Shown here: one piece after another, positions 36,554-48,576 of the stretch
Layout of the letters: the number at the start of each line of letters is the position of its first letter
Position numbering within the stretch: the first letter of the stretch is position 1
Origin: Melieria omissa
Taxonomy: Eukaryota > Arthropoda > Insecta > Diptera > Ulidiidae
Reading direction: 5' to 3'
Length of the DNA: 64,000 bases
NCBI GenBank assembly: GCA_963971225.1
Contig: OZ020268.1
Coordinates: 112,808,830-112,872,829, forward strand
The notes under the pieces: generated by a model
What the model was told of the DNA's origin: nothing
The model's input: the letters and a program-made list of their open reading frames with translations, nothing else
Databases searched by the model: none
Translations under genes and position numbers: made by a program

Positions 36554-37643
36554 ATGTAATTACTTTGTTCGTAGGTTTTTAATAGAAAATGGTTTCTAAT
36601 GTCTATTCGCTTTGAGTAAAAACTGGCTTTAATAATTTATTGTACCGAATCGATAGATAAAACAAAAAAACAATAAACGAAACTTAATAAATTTAACTTG
36701 CAGATTTGATTATAAATAAAAATACAATGTTTCGATTTGTCAGCGCCATTTTCTGCATCATCTGTAACACAAGACATTATTTCCCATGGACCTTAATTTT
36801 ATTCTTAATTTGGACACTAAGTTACTGTTAAATCAGAACCACTTCAAATGTCGAAAATGCCATTTCAATACTGTTGTAACGACGTATCGACGTCAACCAT
36901 CGTCACTCTTAAAATGTGCAGTATTGATTTATACTATTTATTCATTTTGCTTGCACATCTTTTTATTTACAATATTTAACTATTATGTTTTGCCCAGTAT
37001 TGGCCTTCCAATGTTTTGCCATTCAAAGCATTTCTCTGTCTTCCAAGTACACAAAAACAGTCAGCACCATAGAGCTGCAAAAACATCGGTCTGGCGCGTA
37101 CTTAGTAGACTTCTGTGAATTTCACTGCGTGAATGTGCGATGCATATAAAAACCTCAAATACTCGTAAAAGCCTATCGCGCGTGTTACTATTGTGTCAGT
37201 GAAGATTTACATAAATGATTATTATCGCTCGTACACCTACGTCGGCAGCATAGAAATGCGTTGGGCGTTTTGTAGCTGCGGCAGCCAATTTTTAGTAACG
37301 CATTGCTATTAGCATTTTCCACGTGGAAAAGATACATAATATTAGTAAAATGTATTTCTATTTGCATTCGCAACTATGGAGTGCTTCGAATGAAATTCTT
37401 ACTTCAATTCTTATTAGCCATTAAATATGAATTGAAGACAAAATCACTGTCATAAATGTCGTTAACAATAGTTCGTTCTACTTTTATAGTGTATTCCGTT
37501 TTTCACATTGCGTGTTTTTGGTTGTAACACACAATTTAATGCGCTAAGTGGTTCGACGAACTTCACTGCTGTAAACCAATTTAACAACTAACAACAATTT
37601 GCTGCATTTAAATTCGGCACAAATCATATATAAATCATATTCA
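36554..37643. other. AT-rich intergenic DNA
   Basis: I see no gene or repeat here. Confidence 0.4.
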
Positions 37644-37646
37644 TAA

Positions 37647-38570
37647 CACTGTGCGACAGCATTTTTCACACTGGAAAAAATCCATATGGGCGTGAAACTA
37701 GAGCCCAAACATAGTAATACTGCGTATTCAGTTTTTCATTTCTACATCCTTTGTCCTTTTAAAAGGACTTCAAAATTTTGAAGGGGATAAAAAATAAAAA
37801 AAATATAAAAAATACTTAGCTTCGCTAAAATATGGCGATATGTATATCAAATGAAAGAGGAAAAGCTCAAGAATTTAAATAAAATTGATTTTTTATCTAT
37901 TTGTAAAAAATGGACATGAAAAAGGTCCTTTGAAAATTGTAATCCTTTATATCCTTGAAAATTTATAACGAATTTTCTTGAAAAGTAAGTATGTTAGAAC
38001 CCAAAATCTCTTTGATCACGTGTCAAAATTTCATTACTCTGTTTTTATTTGTTCGAAAGTTATTAAAAAAAAAGGTGGGAGCTGCAAGTCTAATGCAGTA
38101 CAAATATTCTAATTTATTTGCGTATCAGTATTTTAAATAATAAAAAAGATACAAAATCAAAGAAGCGAGAAAATGAAATTTTGACACGTGATCAAAGAGA
38201 TTTTGGGTTCTAACATACTTACTTTTCAAGAAAATTCGTTATAAATTTTCAAGGATATAAAGGATTAAAATTTTCAAAGGACCTTTTTCATGTCCTTTTT
38301 TTACAAATAGATAAAAAATCAATTTTATATAAATTCTTGAGCTTTTCCTCTTTCATTTGATATACATATCGCCATATTTTAACGAAGCTAAGTATTTTTT
38401 ATATTTTTTTTATTTTTTATCCCCTTCAAAATTTTGAAGTCCTTTTAAAAGGACAAAGGATGTAGAAATGAAAAACTGAGTACGCAGTACTACTATGTTT
38501 GGTCTCTAGTTTCACGCCCATATGGATTTTTTCCAGTGTGAAAAAATTTTTTCATTTTTGTCGCACAGTG
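37647..38570. mobile_element. 924-bp hairpin element with ~400-bp inverted arms
   Basis: The left arm (37647 to about 38041) is repeated as a near-exact inverse in the right arm (about 38167-38570). Matched blocks run from the tips CACTGTGCGACA / TGTCGCACAGTG through GATTTTTTCCAGTGTG, TCCTTTTAAAAGGAC, GAAAGAGGAAAAGCTC and AGTAAGTATGTTAGAACC to TTTGATCACGTGTCAAAATT. Only a few single-base differences and small gaps separate the arms. A loop of about 125 bp separates them. TAA flanks both ends (37644-37646, 38571-38573). There is no protein. Termini CACTG..CAGTG with a 3-bp duplication would fit a CACTA/EnSpm-type non-autonomous element; foldback-like origins are an alternative. Confidence 0.85.
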
Positions 38571-38573
38571 TAA

Positions 38574-41500
38574 TCTGCATAAGTTTCTAATTGTTGTTTT
38601 TGTGAATATTTCAATTAAAAAACCCAAACCCATGCTTCCATTCAGCTATGTTCACCTTTGGTCGCAGACGAGCCACCAGGACGTATGACGAACATTTCTA
38701 TTCATGTCGTGGTTTTTTCTCGGCGTGCTGCACCGGACACATTCAATTAGTCGCCGAAACCGAATCGAAAACGACACGCTGTCACAGCCAACAACATATT
38801 ACACCAATTACACAATGTTCGCACATTCATTGTGCACTGCCGAGTCATAAATATCCAGCGTCTGCCAGTGCTGTTTGCCAGCTCGTTTTCATGTGTTTAA
38901 TACATTTTCTAACTGTTAATTACAATCAATTGCACAACAACAACACCCTTGCTTGGACGAATAAGTACTCGAAAATTCATATTTTCATTAGCAAAAGTCT
39001 AAATTTAAACTTAAATTCAAACTAGGAACTGACTAGAAAAGTTGTAGGGCTGAAGAGGGCCATTGCATCGGCACTAAAAGCCCGACAACTGCAACATGCC
39101 ACAATTATTTACAGCAACAATAGCGCCAAAACGCTAACGTACGAGCAGATATGTGTTCGCTGCGCCGTCACGCTGCTCATTTGGCACATCGGCAGCCCGT
39201 GGTGCCTTCGCGTTGGGCCAAATAGGCTGCTCGTAGCGGCAATGCATAAAAAACAACAACAACATTTTTGCAACGAATATATGGAAAATTTGAATATTCA
39301 ACGAAAATTGTGCACACCACAAAGTGTCAGCTTGTTGGCAGCGGTTGTTCAAAAATGTTTTTGTTTTCTAGGGTCTTGCTGTATTTTTGCGCTTAAATAA
39401 ATTTTTTTTAAATACAATTTTTTAGCTTGCTGCCACTGCATCGTTAAGAGTTTTAATGGCGCATGAACGAATTTATTCGCGTGAAACATCAGTAAAAATG
39501 TGTTTGGGTTGTGCGATTTGTGCGCTTGTTGCGATATATGACGCGAGTTTTTGTTGTGGCTTTTTATTCAGTCTTATTAAAAGTTGCCAAATGTGCGCAT
39601 ACGAGGCGCAATGTGTCGTCTAGCCGCGGCATGTAAAAGCATAACTGCATACTTATGTATATATATTCCTTAATTAGATTTTGCTGCATTGACAGCGACA
39701 GGGTCGTCGTACTTTAAAACAATAATAGAACTTATAATAAATAAAAGTTCGATTCTGGCTGACTGTTTTATGGCCTTAAAGCAATACTACTAATTTTTCC
39801 ATATTTTTTTTACAAAAAATCAATAAGAAACATTTTAAAAAAGGAAAAACGTCGGTTCCTAATGAGTTGTAGGAAAATTCAGTGAATAATTTCGCAATTG
39901 CGGAAGCAAGCCGCTGACAGATGGCCTCGTTCATCTTTCTCTTCTGAATTTTTTGCAACCCTCTCTAAAAATTCAAATTCTTTTAAAAATAAGAAAACAT
40001 ATTTAATTAATACTTATGTGTTTTATTATATTTTAGTTTGTTTTTTATAAGATTTTGAAGAAATACATATTTCGGTAAAAATTTCTTTATGACGAAAGCA
40101 CATTTATGGTGATCACAGCATAGAACAGTTTCAAAAACTATTTTCTTATAAAATTTTACGCAGTGAAAGGCGTTTAGCCTGAAATTAGATAAAAACGACT
40201 GAAATCAGCAGCAGTTTAAAATTTGTGTTTTCCGATTTCCAGCAAACAACATAAAAATACTAATCGTCATTAAGTCTGCGCTACAAATCAGCAGACTATT
40301 AAAATACGCGCACACACTTGTAGGTACATATATGTACATATATACATAAACCTAGTACACATATACCAATACGCACACACACACACATCTATCAACACAA
40401 CAAACAAACAATTCGCAGCCAAACTACAATCGTTTTCGCCACCACATTTCAACGGCAATAGCCGCAATTAAACAATTAGCCGCAACCACAATAATACTAA
40501 CAATAGCTAATCATTACAACAACAATTAAGCGTTTTCAGAAATTTATTTTATGGGAAAATTTTCGACTGAAAATTTGTCATACTCGCAGTGTAGCTTTTC
40601 CATTCAATTGAACTCACTAGATGCGCCCGTTGTACAAGGGGGGCGAAGGAAGGCGGGGACGAAGGCCTTTTTTACACCCACGCATGGCTCACGACGCATC
40701 GTGAGATGCTATGTTTTCAAATTTGTTTTGTTTTTTCTTAAATTCGTTTGACACCCCTCGCTTTGACGTGCTGCGCTTTTCAAGTTGCGAACAGTGCGCG
40801 CACCGCCGCCTGAACGCAGGCTTTACCTCCTTTGGCGCAGCGGCAGTGCTTTTGCTGATTTTGTTTATGGCGCTGTTGTTGTTGTAGCAGTATTGGCTGC
40901 AATACATTTTCACATTCACATTGAATTAAAGCAGCAGCGGCAATATCACCAAACATCAGCGTCTCTGCCAGCCCGCTGCCCCATTCATCCAATTGTCTGT
41001 CCGCTCGACAGCGTGTTCCTGTTCGCCGTCGTTGTGCGCTGCCATCATTCATATACGAAAAATTTGCTGGCGCGCAGCACGCTCAGTTCGACTGGTGAGC
41101 AGCCAGTGAGCGACGGCCAGCAGCAGCAGCAGCAGCGAGCCAACAACAGTCCAAACGACGTGAACCATTTGAAAATTGTCGCATTCGCATCGCGTGTATC
41201 TTTCCCATCGCAACGCAGATTTTCGCACGCCGCTCATTGTGTGCGGTGACGGGGCAGCAGCGGTTGGTGCGCGCCAAATGTGGAAATTTTTCAAAATTCG
41301 CGAAAAAAAATACACATTGCGAAATAGTCGAAACGGTCGACAAGTTGAGTGATTTTTGGCGTAAATCGGCAAAATCAACTACTGAAGTTTGCACACAAAA
41401 AGAACACAAACCAAGAAGATAAAAAAATTAACAACAACAATTCGAAACGCTTTGTTCCCTTTCATATTCACCATTTCGGAACAAGAGGAAAATTGCGATT

Positions 41501-43254
41501 CTTTGGAAGTAAGTGTTGTTGGGCTGCGTTAGTATTGTTATTGGTTTTGTTGGCAGTTAGTCGGCTGTCGTCTGCAGACTTTGTAGCTTCCGAAACAAAT
41601 AAAAAAATTAAATGGAAAGTTGCCAGACGATGCGCTTAGTTAGTCTGAATGAAGTGGAATGTAATTTTGCTTTTGGCTGCACTTTGCTTTTGCTGATCTG
41701 AACGAAATTGTTGCATTTTGGCCACTTTGTTGAAACTTTTAAAATAGTGGAAATGCATATTGGGGTTTTGAAGACAATGTATTCGAATAATTTATATACT
41801 TGAGTGAGCTAGGTTGTCAGGCGAGCAGGATCACCCATTGGAAGGCAGACAAATACACTTTTAGGCTTAGAAATAAACAATCTGAAAATAGTCGCCGGTA
41901 TTCGTTTCGGACATTGCAGACTGAATTGACAAGTCTATGGCAGCAGAGACCGCTGGTTGCTTATCTTGAAAGTCAAACGAAATCCCAGCACACAGCCTTC
42001 TTCATTGCGAACAATGTCAATGCATCAGTTTATCCATTAAGGTCGTCAAAGCCTTAATAGACACCACTAGAATGCAGGAATTCATATAGTAGCAAAAATA
42101 ACAGGTAGCAAAGATCATCTGGTAAATTCCCAGATAATATTCGTCTGTAATGCGAATACTATTGAATTTATATCTTTCAGTGCATCATCGTCTTGATAGA
42201 CATCTGTACAATGTAGATATAGTAACAGAAAAAAAGCAGGTTGCATTTGTCTAACCAAATTTCAAAAAAACTTTCTTCTGCATTGAGAAAAGTTTTGATC
42301 AACAATTGAAAATATATTTCAAAGGGTTGGGTTCAAATAGCAGAATCGACACTTTGACCACTTTGAGCATATTTTTGTTTTAAATTATCTACGCTGAAAC
42401 GATAATTTTTTATGCGTTTCACAAAAGAGTTTTATAAAAGAACTTCATTTTATTTTTTATTTATTTATTTTTCAACTCAAAAAGGGATTCAACTCTCATC
42501 TCGCGAGCAGAGCTTTGAAAACTTCTATAAGTTGTTCCGTCATATTTCAAATTGTTCGTCAAGGTTTATTGAGAACAGTAAGAAGGTAATGCTATTACTT
42601 TGATTATAAACAATTGTTTAAATATAAAAAGAGACTTTCCCAGTTTTTGCGGCAGTATAGTACAAAAGGATATTTTTTCGTTTTCTAGAATAGATCACAA
42701 CAGACTACAATCGCCACAGTTTTTATCTATTGATCTATGTATCTATTTAGATTGTATTTAGTTAGTTGTATGTATAGACTTTTCTTTGTATCAGCTCTCC
42801 ATTGGGCTTTTATTTGAAATGGCCTTTTAGAATTAGATAGTATTTCCAAAAATTAAATTCGAAAAGCTTAAAAGACCAAAAGAAAAAGTATGTAATGAAA
42901 TATATCTGTGATCAAAAACGATGAAGGCTTAAGTTCACTTAAAATATCTAAGAGTTAAGTTAAGCATGTTCCTTTGCTGCTCAAAATAGTATTTATGGAC
43001 CATATTGGTTTGGACCACAGATATACAGATATACCTTGATCAGAAAGCATGCTTAAATGTGAAGAGAATATGGCTGGTAGAACTAGACGTGATTTCGGGA
43101 ACTTTGTGATTACGGTGGTAGTTCGAAGAACATTTGTTAACCCTAGAAGGGTAATCATATTTTACATACGTTGTTAGTAATCTTCGTCGAATCGACTAAG
43201 TCGTATTCAGCTCCGATTTTTGGAAGAACTAGAAATCGTATAAATTCCAAATTC
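38574..43254. other. Gene-poor stretch with a GC-richer block 40600-41650
   Basis: I can support no exon. 40320-40400 has TA/CA microsatellites. 40600-41650 is GC-richer with CAG triplets (near 41105-41140) and several overlapping short open frames on both strands, resembling fly promoter/5'-leader DNA. It could be an upstream promoter of Eip63F-1, 11 kb downstream, but no splice link can be seen. The rest is AT-rich. Confidence 0.3.
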
Positions 43255-43267
43255 ATGATATAATAAT

Positions 43268-43598
43268 GTTAGGTTAGGTTAGGTTAAAGAAGGGGAGTGT
43301 GCATTTGTACTTCCACTCGGAGGCCCTGTTAGGCCCATTGTGATTCCCTTCATTTTTATTTCACCGGTGCCTTCCCTTATCTGTTCGGTTCCCTGTAGAT
43401 CCAGACCGGATCTTTTGGGAACCATTTGGTCTTCGCGAGGAAGTTGTGTAGATCAGTGATCTGTGCATCCGCTACCTCCACAAGTTCACCGAAGAACCTT
43501 GCCCCAAGAGTTTGGAGCCGTCGGTTCTGTAGTGATGGACAGTGGCAAAGCAGGTGCTCGACCGATTCCACAGCCTCCTCGTCTCCACAGCTTCTGCA
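43268..43598 (-). mobile_element. 5'-truncated LINE (331 bp) with 13-bp TSD
   Basis: Perfect direct repeats ATGATATAATAAT at 43255-43267 and 43599-43611 bound the insert. On the minus strand it starts inside the C-terminal cysteine/histidine region of a non-LTR retrotransposon polyprotein (RSCGDEEAVESVEHLLCHC), runs to a stop at 43377, then a 3' untranslated region ending in AACCT repeats (CCTAACCTAACCTAAC). Truncation at the 5' side, a long TSD and a repeat tail show target-primed reverse transcription. The frame is still open, so the insertion is fairly recent. Confidence 0.85.
43377..43598 (-). pseudogene. LINE polyprotein C-terminal fragment
   Basis: About 73 residues are retained (RSCGDEEAVESVEHLLCHC through DLHNFLAKTKWFPKDPVW), ending EPNR-stop. 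The Cys/His pattern (C-x2-C, then H-x2-C-x-C) and the HLLCHCPSLQNRRLQ motif are typical of the tail following the endonuclease, reverse transcriptase and RNase H regions of fly LINEs. It has no start codon and no catalytic domain, so it is not functional. Confidence 0.75.
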
Positions 43599-43611
43599 AT
43601 GATATAATAAT

Positions 43612-46600
43612 ACTTTGACATTTTTTTGCAAATAATTCGCACAATAAAGCACATCGCTAACTGAGATCACACGAAAAGAGAAAGCGATCAGGTTGTAGAA
43701 TTAAGAGAAATTTAAAGAAATGTATGTTGTGTTCGTCCAATCGGTTAAATTGGTATACATACATATATGTGTATATAGAACAAACATTATGACAATCTAT
43801 GCATAAATATGCGCAGTGTAGTACTTAAATCTGGCACTTAAGACTCGCTAAAACATTCTGTCCCGCTCCAGCATCCGAAACTCATATTTTTCCTGCTCTG
43901 CAAATTGTTCGCAGTTCACACTTATTCGCATTGCGCTTAATTAATGAAAGAATATCTAACCGTTTTTATTTGTATACAGTTTTGCATTTCATTGCAATAA
44001 TGCTGCTCACCGCCGTCGCTTGGATGCATCATGCAATTAATCTGCTCACATTTGGCACAGCATGGGCCCGAACCACTTCGTTGACCTATTGGCGTTGGCA
44101 ATTAAGTAATTTCATGTTAGTGAAGCGTTAATCAGTCAATTACAGTTGATTTGTGGTTTTTCGCATTTAATTTAATGTATTTCAGAAAACTTTGAACGTA
44201 ACATTTGTTAATGAAACTATGTAGATTTCCATGCAACTAAAAGTTATAAAGAATGAGGTGAGAGTTAAGAACTAAGAAATACGTAATAATTTTTATGAGA
44301 TTTAGAAGTTTGGGGGGAAAAAAGGAGTAAAGAAGGTTTTTCATTGCCAAAAATTGGTTTCTTGTAAATCAGAGTTTACCACCACTATTTATGTTTTCAA
44401 TTATTGAAGCTCCAAAGTTATTTTTAACAAATTTCCACATAAAAATTACGGCCCTACTTACGTGCGCTCAAATAAAACGACTTATGTTATATTTTCCATA
44501 AATATATTAGCATCGTTGCTGTCATATTTCAAATATTACCAACAAAATTTTAACAAACCAAACTCGCCATCATATTCAGATGCTCAGCTGTTGCAAGGCG
44601 CTGCAAGTGTTGGCCAATTCAATTTCCTTCTGTATGTAAGCGTCAGTCTACGCGCACAATTTGCACCAACAACGACACTGCCGTGTGGTCAATTTGCCAA
44701 GCGAATTTCGTGTAAACAATGAAGGCGCAATAATGAGGAAAAACCGAAATCAGTTTGCATGTTTGTCGTGGCTAAGAGGTAAAGTCGGCCGGTTGTTTAT
44801 TTTGACTTCGATTTCATATTTTTCTATTTGTGTTGATTTTCACATTTTTGTTGTACGTTTATTTTGCTTTTATTTTTGGCTTAATAATTCATTTAAGCCA
44901 ACAAATCGTAAACACGCGGATCATCAGCGCCGCGGCCAATATTAACTGACAAACTGACTGACTGATGTGTGTTTGATTTCAAAATAAACACAAATGTTTT
45001 CACTTGAGTTCAGTTCGGCTGTTGTTGTTGCTAGACTAGAACTAAAAACTTGATGTTCGCTAAATGACTACAAAGAAATAATGATAATTTTATGCTGTAA
45101 TTCGGTGGGGAAAATGTGCAAATTTGCATAAGAAATTTGCAAATTTAATGTGTTAAGTTTGCTTGTGCGCCGCTTTTAGCATTGCAATGACGCTCGTACA
45201 AGTGGAGTAAATTTTTTGCATGCGTGCGTGTGTGTGTGTGCGGGGCAATAAAGAAAGAATCGTGCACAGCCAATGATGCGTGCTTATTTGTTCGCATTGT
45301 GAAACTAAGTTAAACACTTTGGTATCGTTTGAAGTTTATTTGCATACGAACCTACTTACGCAGCTATTTTTTTTGGCGGTGCTGCATCGCGACCGCATTG
45401 TCACTGCTATAGGAAATATTTACAACACAATAACAACAACAACAACAACGGCATTGATGACAAACGGCTGGCATATTAATGAGGCGCATGTCGGCCAAGA
45501 AACGAGTACGAGCGGCGATCGCGCGCCCAACGTGACGTATGAGTAATTGCAGTGCGGTGTCAATATTTGCGGCGGCATTTAGGTGGCAGTTGGCTTAAAA
45601 AAACATTTTTTCGGTTGACAGAGAAAACGCGGCTGATTGTAAAACTAAAAATTGGCAAATATTACCGATGAGAATTGTTTAATATACATTTAAACATAAA
45701 TGATAAATGAGAAACTGTAGCACTTTTCTGATGTATTACTTGAATAGTTATAGGTACATATGTAGGTTTCATATAATAAAAACTTTGTTATATATAAAAA
45801 ATATTTTTAAAAATTAGAAAAGTTCTTTTCGAAAAGTTTTTGAACACAAAGAGTTTTATTTGTAGAAATAGATTGCGAACTTGACCTTGAACTGCCGTTT
45901 TCACTTTAGCGGAAAATCATAAATAATAACATGAAACAAATGGTGAGGTAAAGCTTCGTTCCACATTTCTTTTGGCGTTGCGGTGTCTGTTGTTTCGCAT
46001 TTTTAAAATCTTTTCAAATCAACAAAGCGCCAGCCAGACAAACAAAAACACCTATAAAAACTAAACTAAAAACATTGTTGTAAGTCCAGCAAAATAGAGC
46101 TTTGCCAAAAATACCAAATCTCGATGCTATGATTTTGCTTTTTTCGTTTTGCTATTTAAATTTAAATGTTCATACTCACCTAAGTACACAATTTGCATTA
46201 AAATATATTTAAATATATACATACATACTTATTTATATGTCGATATATGTAGATATGCAAGTATGTAGAGAAAACTACGCTAATGTGCTGTGCCCTGCCA
46301 AGCATGACGAACGCACAAACGTTCGAATCTTGGACCGTTCGACTCTTCGCTTCGATGTCTATCGGCACTTGGGTACACACTTAGATATTATTATATATGT
46401 TTTGTTATAAGTATATGTTTAGCAAAAAATTTTTGTTGCTCAATTGTGTGCGTGCTCGAGTATTCAATTCCACGCCCACTTTTCGAAGAGCTTAGCGTAA
46501 ATTTGTGAAAATTCCCTCGTGATCGTCGCAACGTTGCGGCAAATTGCTGTTTGTGCTTTCCGTGCAGCTATGACCAGCTGATTTATTGTTGTGCTTTCTT

Positions 46601-46749
46601 CCGCACGAAATCGTGCAGCCTTAATGGCTCAACTAATCTATGTACATATGTATGTATATGCTGTTATTATTTATTTTTTATTGTTTATTTTAATTTTTCA
46701 TTTTCCTTAGTTTGTTTTATTGACATTGACAAACACTCCGAAATTTGTC
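43612..46749. other. AT-rich gene-free stretch
   Basis: I see no exon, RNA gene or strong repeat. Small TG, CAA and TA microsatellites occur (45227-45240, 45430-45450, 46205-46250). Confidence 0.4.
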
Positions 46750-46753
46750 TTAA

Positions 46754-47271
46754 CCCTTTCGGTACTTCTTTTTTGTTTTTAACTTTAAAAGTCATTCTTT
46801 TCCATTTTATTACTGTTTAAGCCTACATAATGAATAATCAAAAGTAATTTTTTAAAATATTGTTCGAAAAAGTGGTTTTTGGGCATCATGAAATATGACA
46901 TAGTAAAAAATAAAAAAAATCGTACAGCCTTAGTGAACTATATTTGGGATGTAACTTTTTTTTCACTTACTAAAGCAATAAATACCTACTAGATTACTTA
47001 CATAAACCTATAAAATAAATTGATTTTTGTAATAGAATAAATAAAAGTACGAAATGACCTCTTTTTGTAAAATACGCAGCTCGATAGGACTGCGCACTTT
47101 CTGAACCCTTACAAGTTACTTTGTACACTAATCAAAATATTTTTTTCATGATTTGGTATAAAAATCTTCAGAAAAAAATACAAAAATTGAAAAATATAGT
47201 ATCCACAAGTTCTGGACCTAAAACAGGCACTGAAAGAGACTATGCCATATGGCATAGAATAACCGAAAGGG
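46754..47271. mobile_element. TTAA-flanked MITE (518 bp), piggyBac-like ends
   Basis: TTAA at 46750-46753 is followed by CCCTTTCGGT, and the right end ACCGAAAGGG precedes TTAA at 47272-47275. The 10-bp terminal inverted repeat is perfect. The interior is AT-rich and non-coding. Its right edge lies 10 bp from the complete mariner. The TTAA duplication and CCC terminus point to the piggyBac superfamily (inference). Confidence 0.65.
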
Positions 47272-47281
47272 TTAAACACTA

Positions 47282-48574
47282 ACACTTCGTTCAATAATGT
47301 GTGTGACTAACTAATTAAAACACATTTTTTTGCCAAAATTCGTTTTTATTCATTGACATAGTCCCCTTTTAGGGAGATACAATCATTCCAACGCTTTTCC
47401 AATCTTTCGATACCGCCTTTGTAGAACGATTTTTCTTTGCCTTCAAAATAGGCGTTAGTTTCGGCGATTACTTCATCATTTGAGCCAAATCTCTTACCAC
47501 GGAGCATCTTTTTGAGGTCTGCGAAGAGCCAGTAGTCGCTGGGGGCCAGATCTGGAGAATACGGGGGATGAGGAGGCAATTCGAAGCCCAAATCATGCAT
47601 TTTTGCCATCGTTTTCATCGACTTGTGACACGGTGCATTGTCTTGGTGAAACAACACTTTTTTCTTCTTCATATGGGGCCGCTTAATCGCGATTTCTTCT
47701 TTCAAACGTTCCAACAACGCTATATAATAGTCGCTATTGATTGTTTTCCCTTTCTCAAGATAGTCGATGAATATTATTCCGTGCACATCCCAAAATACTG
47801 ACGCCATAACCTTGCCAGCCGATGTTTGTGCCTTTGGACGCTTTGGGCGGCTTTCACCGGTTGCATGCCACTCAGCAGACTGCCGATTTGACTCTGGAGT
47901 GAAATGGTGGATCCATGTTTCATCCAATGTGATGTACCGACGCAAAAACTCCGACTTGTTGCGCGTAAACATGTCCAAACAGCTCTTTGAATCATCGATT
48001 CGTTGTTGTTTTTGCTCCGGTGTGAGCAAACGCGGCACCCATTTCGAAAACACCTTTTTCATAACCAAATGTTCGTGTATTATGGTGTGTACACTGCCTG
48101 CTGATATCTTTAGAATGTCAGCAATCTCCCCAACTTTCACTTTACGGTCGGACATAATGATTTTCAGTGTTTTTTCAACGTTTTCCGGAATAACAGCGTC
48201 ATTTGGCCGTCCAGTAGATGGAATGTCATCGGTGTCTGTACGACCACGTTTGAATTCGGCATACCAATAACAAATGGTTCTTTTTGATGGAGCAGAGTCC
48301 GAATAATGTTTTTCAAGCCATTCCTGGCATTGAACAGTATTTTTTTTCATTAAAAAACAATGATAAATCAGCACACGGAATTGCTTTGAATTCATTTTTT
48401 TTGAAAACTCAAAAGTAGTGTCACTTAAAGCACTGTAACTTGTAAACTAATGGTCGTATTGACATATAATTTTGACAGTAAGCCTAAAAAGGTTCACAAT
48501 TTCGAGAAAAAATATTGATTTAATATTAGTGCCGCCATCTATGTGTCAGTCACACACATTATTGAACGAAGTGT
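47282..48574 (-). mobile_element. Complete mariner transposon (1293 bp)
   Basis: The ends are 27-bp perfect inverted repeats starting ACACTTCGTTCAATAATGTG and continuing TGTGACT. TA dinucleotides flank the element (47280-47281, 48575-48576), the standard mariner target duplication. A single uninterrupted transposase occupies most of the length. The size, ends and coding capacity are those of an intact Tc1/mariner element. Confidence 0.95.
47346..48395 (-). CDS. Mariner transposase (DD34D), intact
   Basis: An uninterrupted 349-codon frame, the usual mariner length. The N-terminal half has two helix-turn-helix DNA-binding regions (about 5-50 and 85-115) and the WVPRLLTPEQK linker motif. The DDE domain carries all three acids: D158 (ITLDETWIHHF), D252 (LFHQDNAPCH) and D287 (YSPDLAPSDYWLF), with exactly 34 residues between the last two. 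The enzyme cuts at the terminal repeats and inserts into TA. No stop, frameshift or missing catalytic residue is visible, so the copy may be able to encode active enzyme. The subfamily was not assigned. Confidence 0.95.
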   Translation of the reverse strand: MNSKQFRVLIYHCFLMKKNTVQCQEWLEKHYSDSAPSKRTICYWYAEFKRGRTDTDDIPSTGRPNDAVIPENVEKTLKIIMSDRKVKVGEIADILKISAGSVHTIIHEHLVMKKVFSKWVPRLLTPEQKQQRIDDSKSCLDMFTRNKSEFLRRYITLDETWIHHFTPESNRQSAEWHATGESRPKRPKAQTSAGKVMASVFWDVHGIIFIDYLEKGKTINSDYYIALLERLKEEIAIKRPHMKKKKVLFHQDNAPCHKSMKTMAKMHDLGFELPPHPPYSPDLAPSDYWLFADLKKMLRGKRFGSNDEVIAETNAYFEGKEKSFYKGGIERLEKRWNDCISLKGDYVNE

Positions 48575-48576
48575 TA

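Noticed and set aside
38648..39025. 125-codon plus-strand frame after the hairpin element
   Set aside because: Its composition drifts to low-complexity Asn/Leu at the end, with no domain, no splice partner and stop-rich flanks.
40785..41249. 154-codon plus-strand frame in the GC-richer block
   Set aside because: Equal-length frames run on the opposite strand and there are CAG runs; it looks like leader or promoter DNA.
43268..43287. GTTAGG repeats suggestive of interstitial telomere sequence
   Set aside because: They are the 3' repeat tail of the LINE copy, which is bounded by a TSD; flies do not use TTAGG telomeres.
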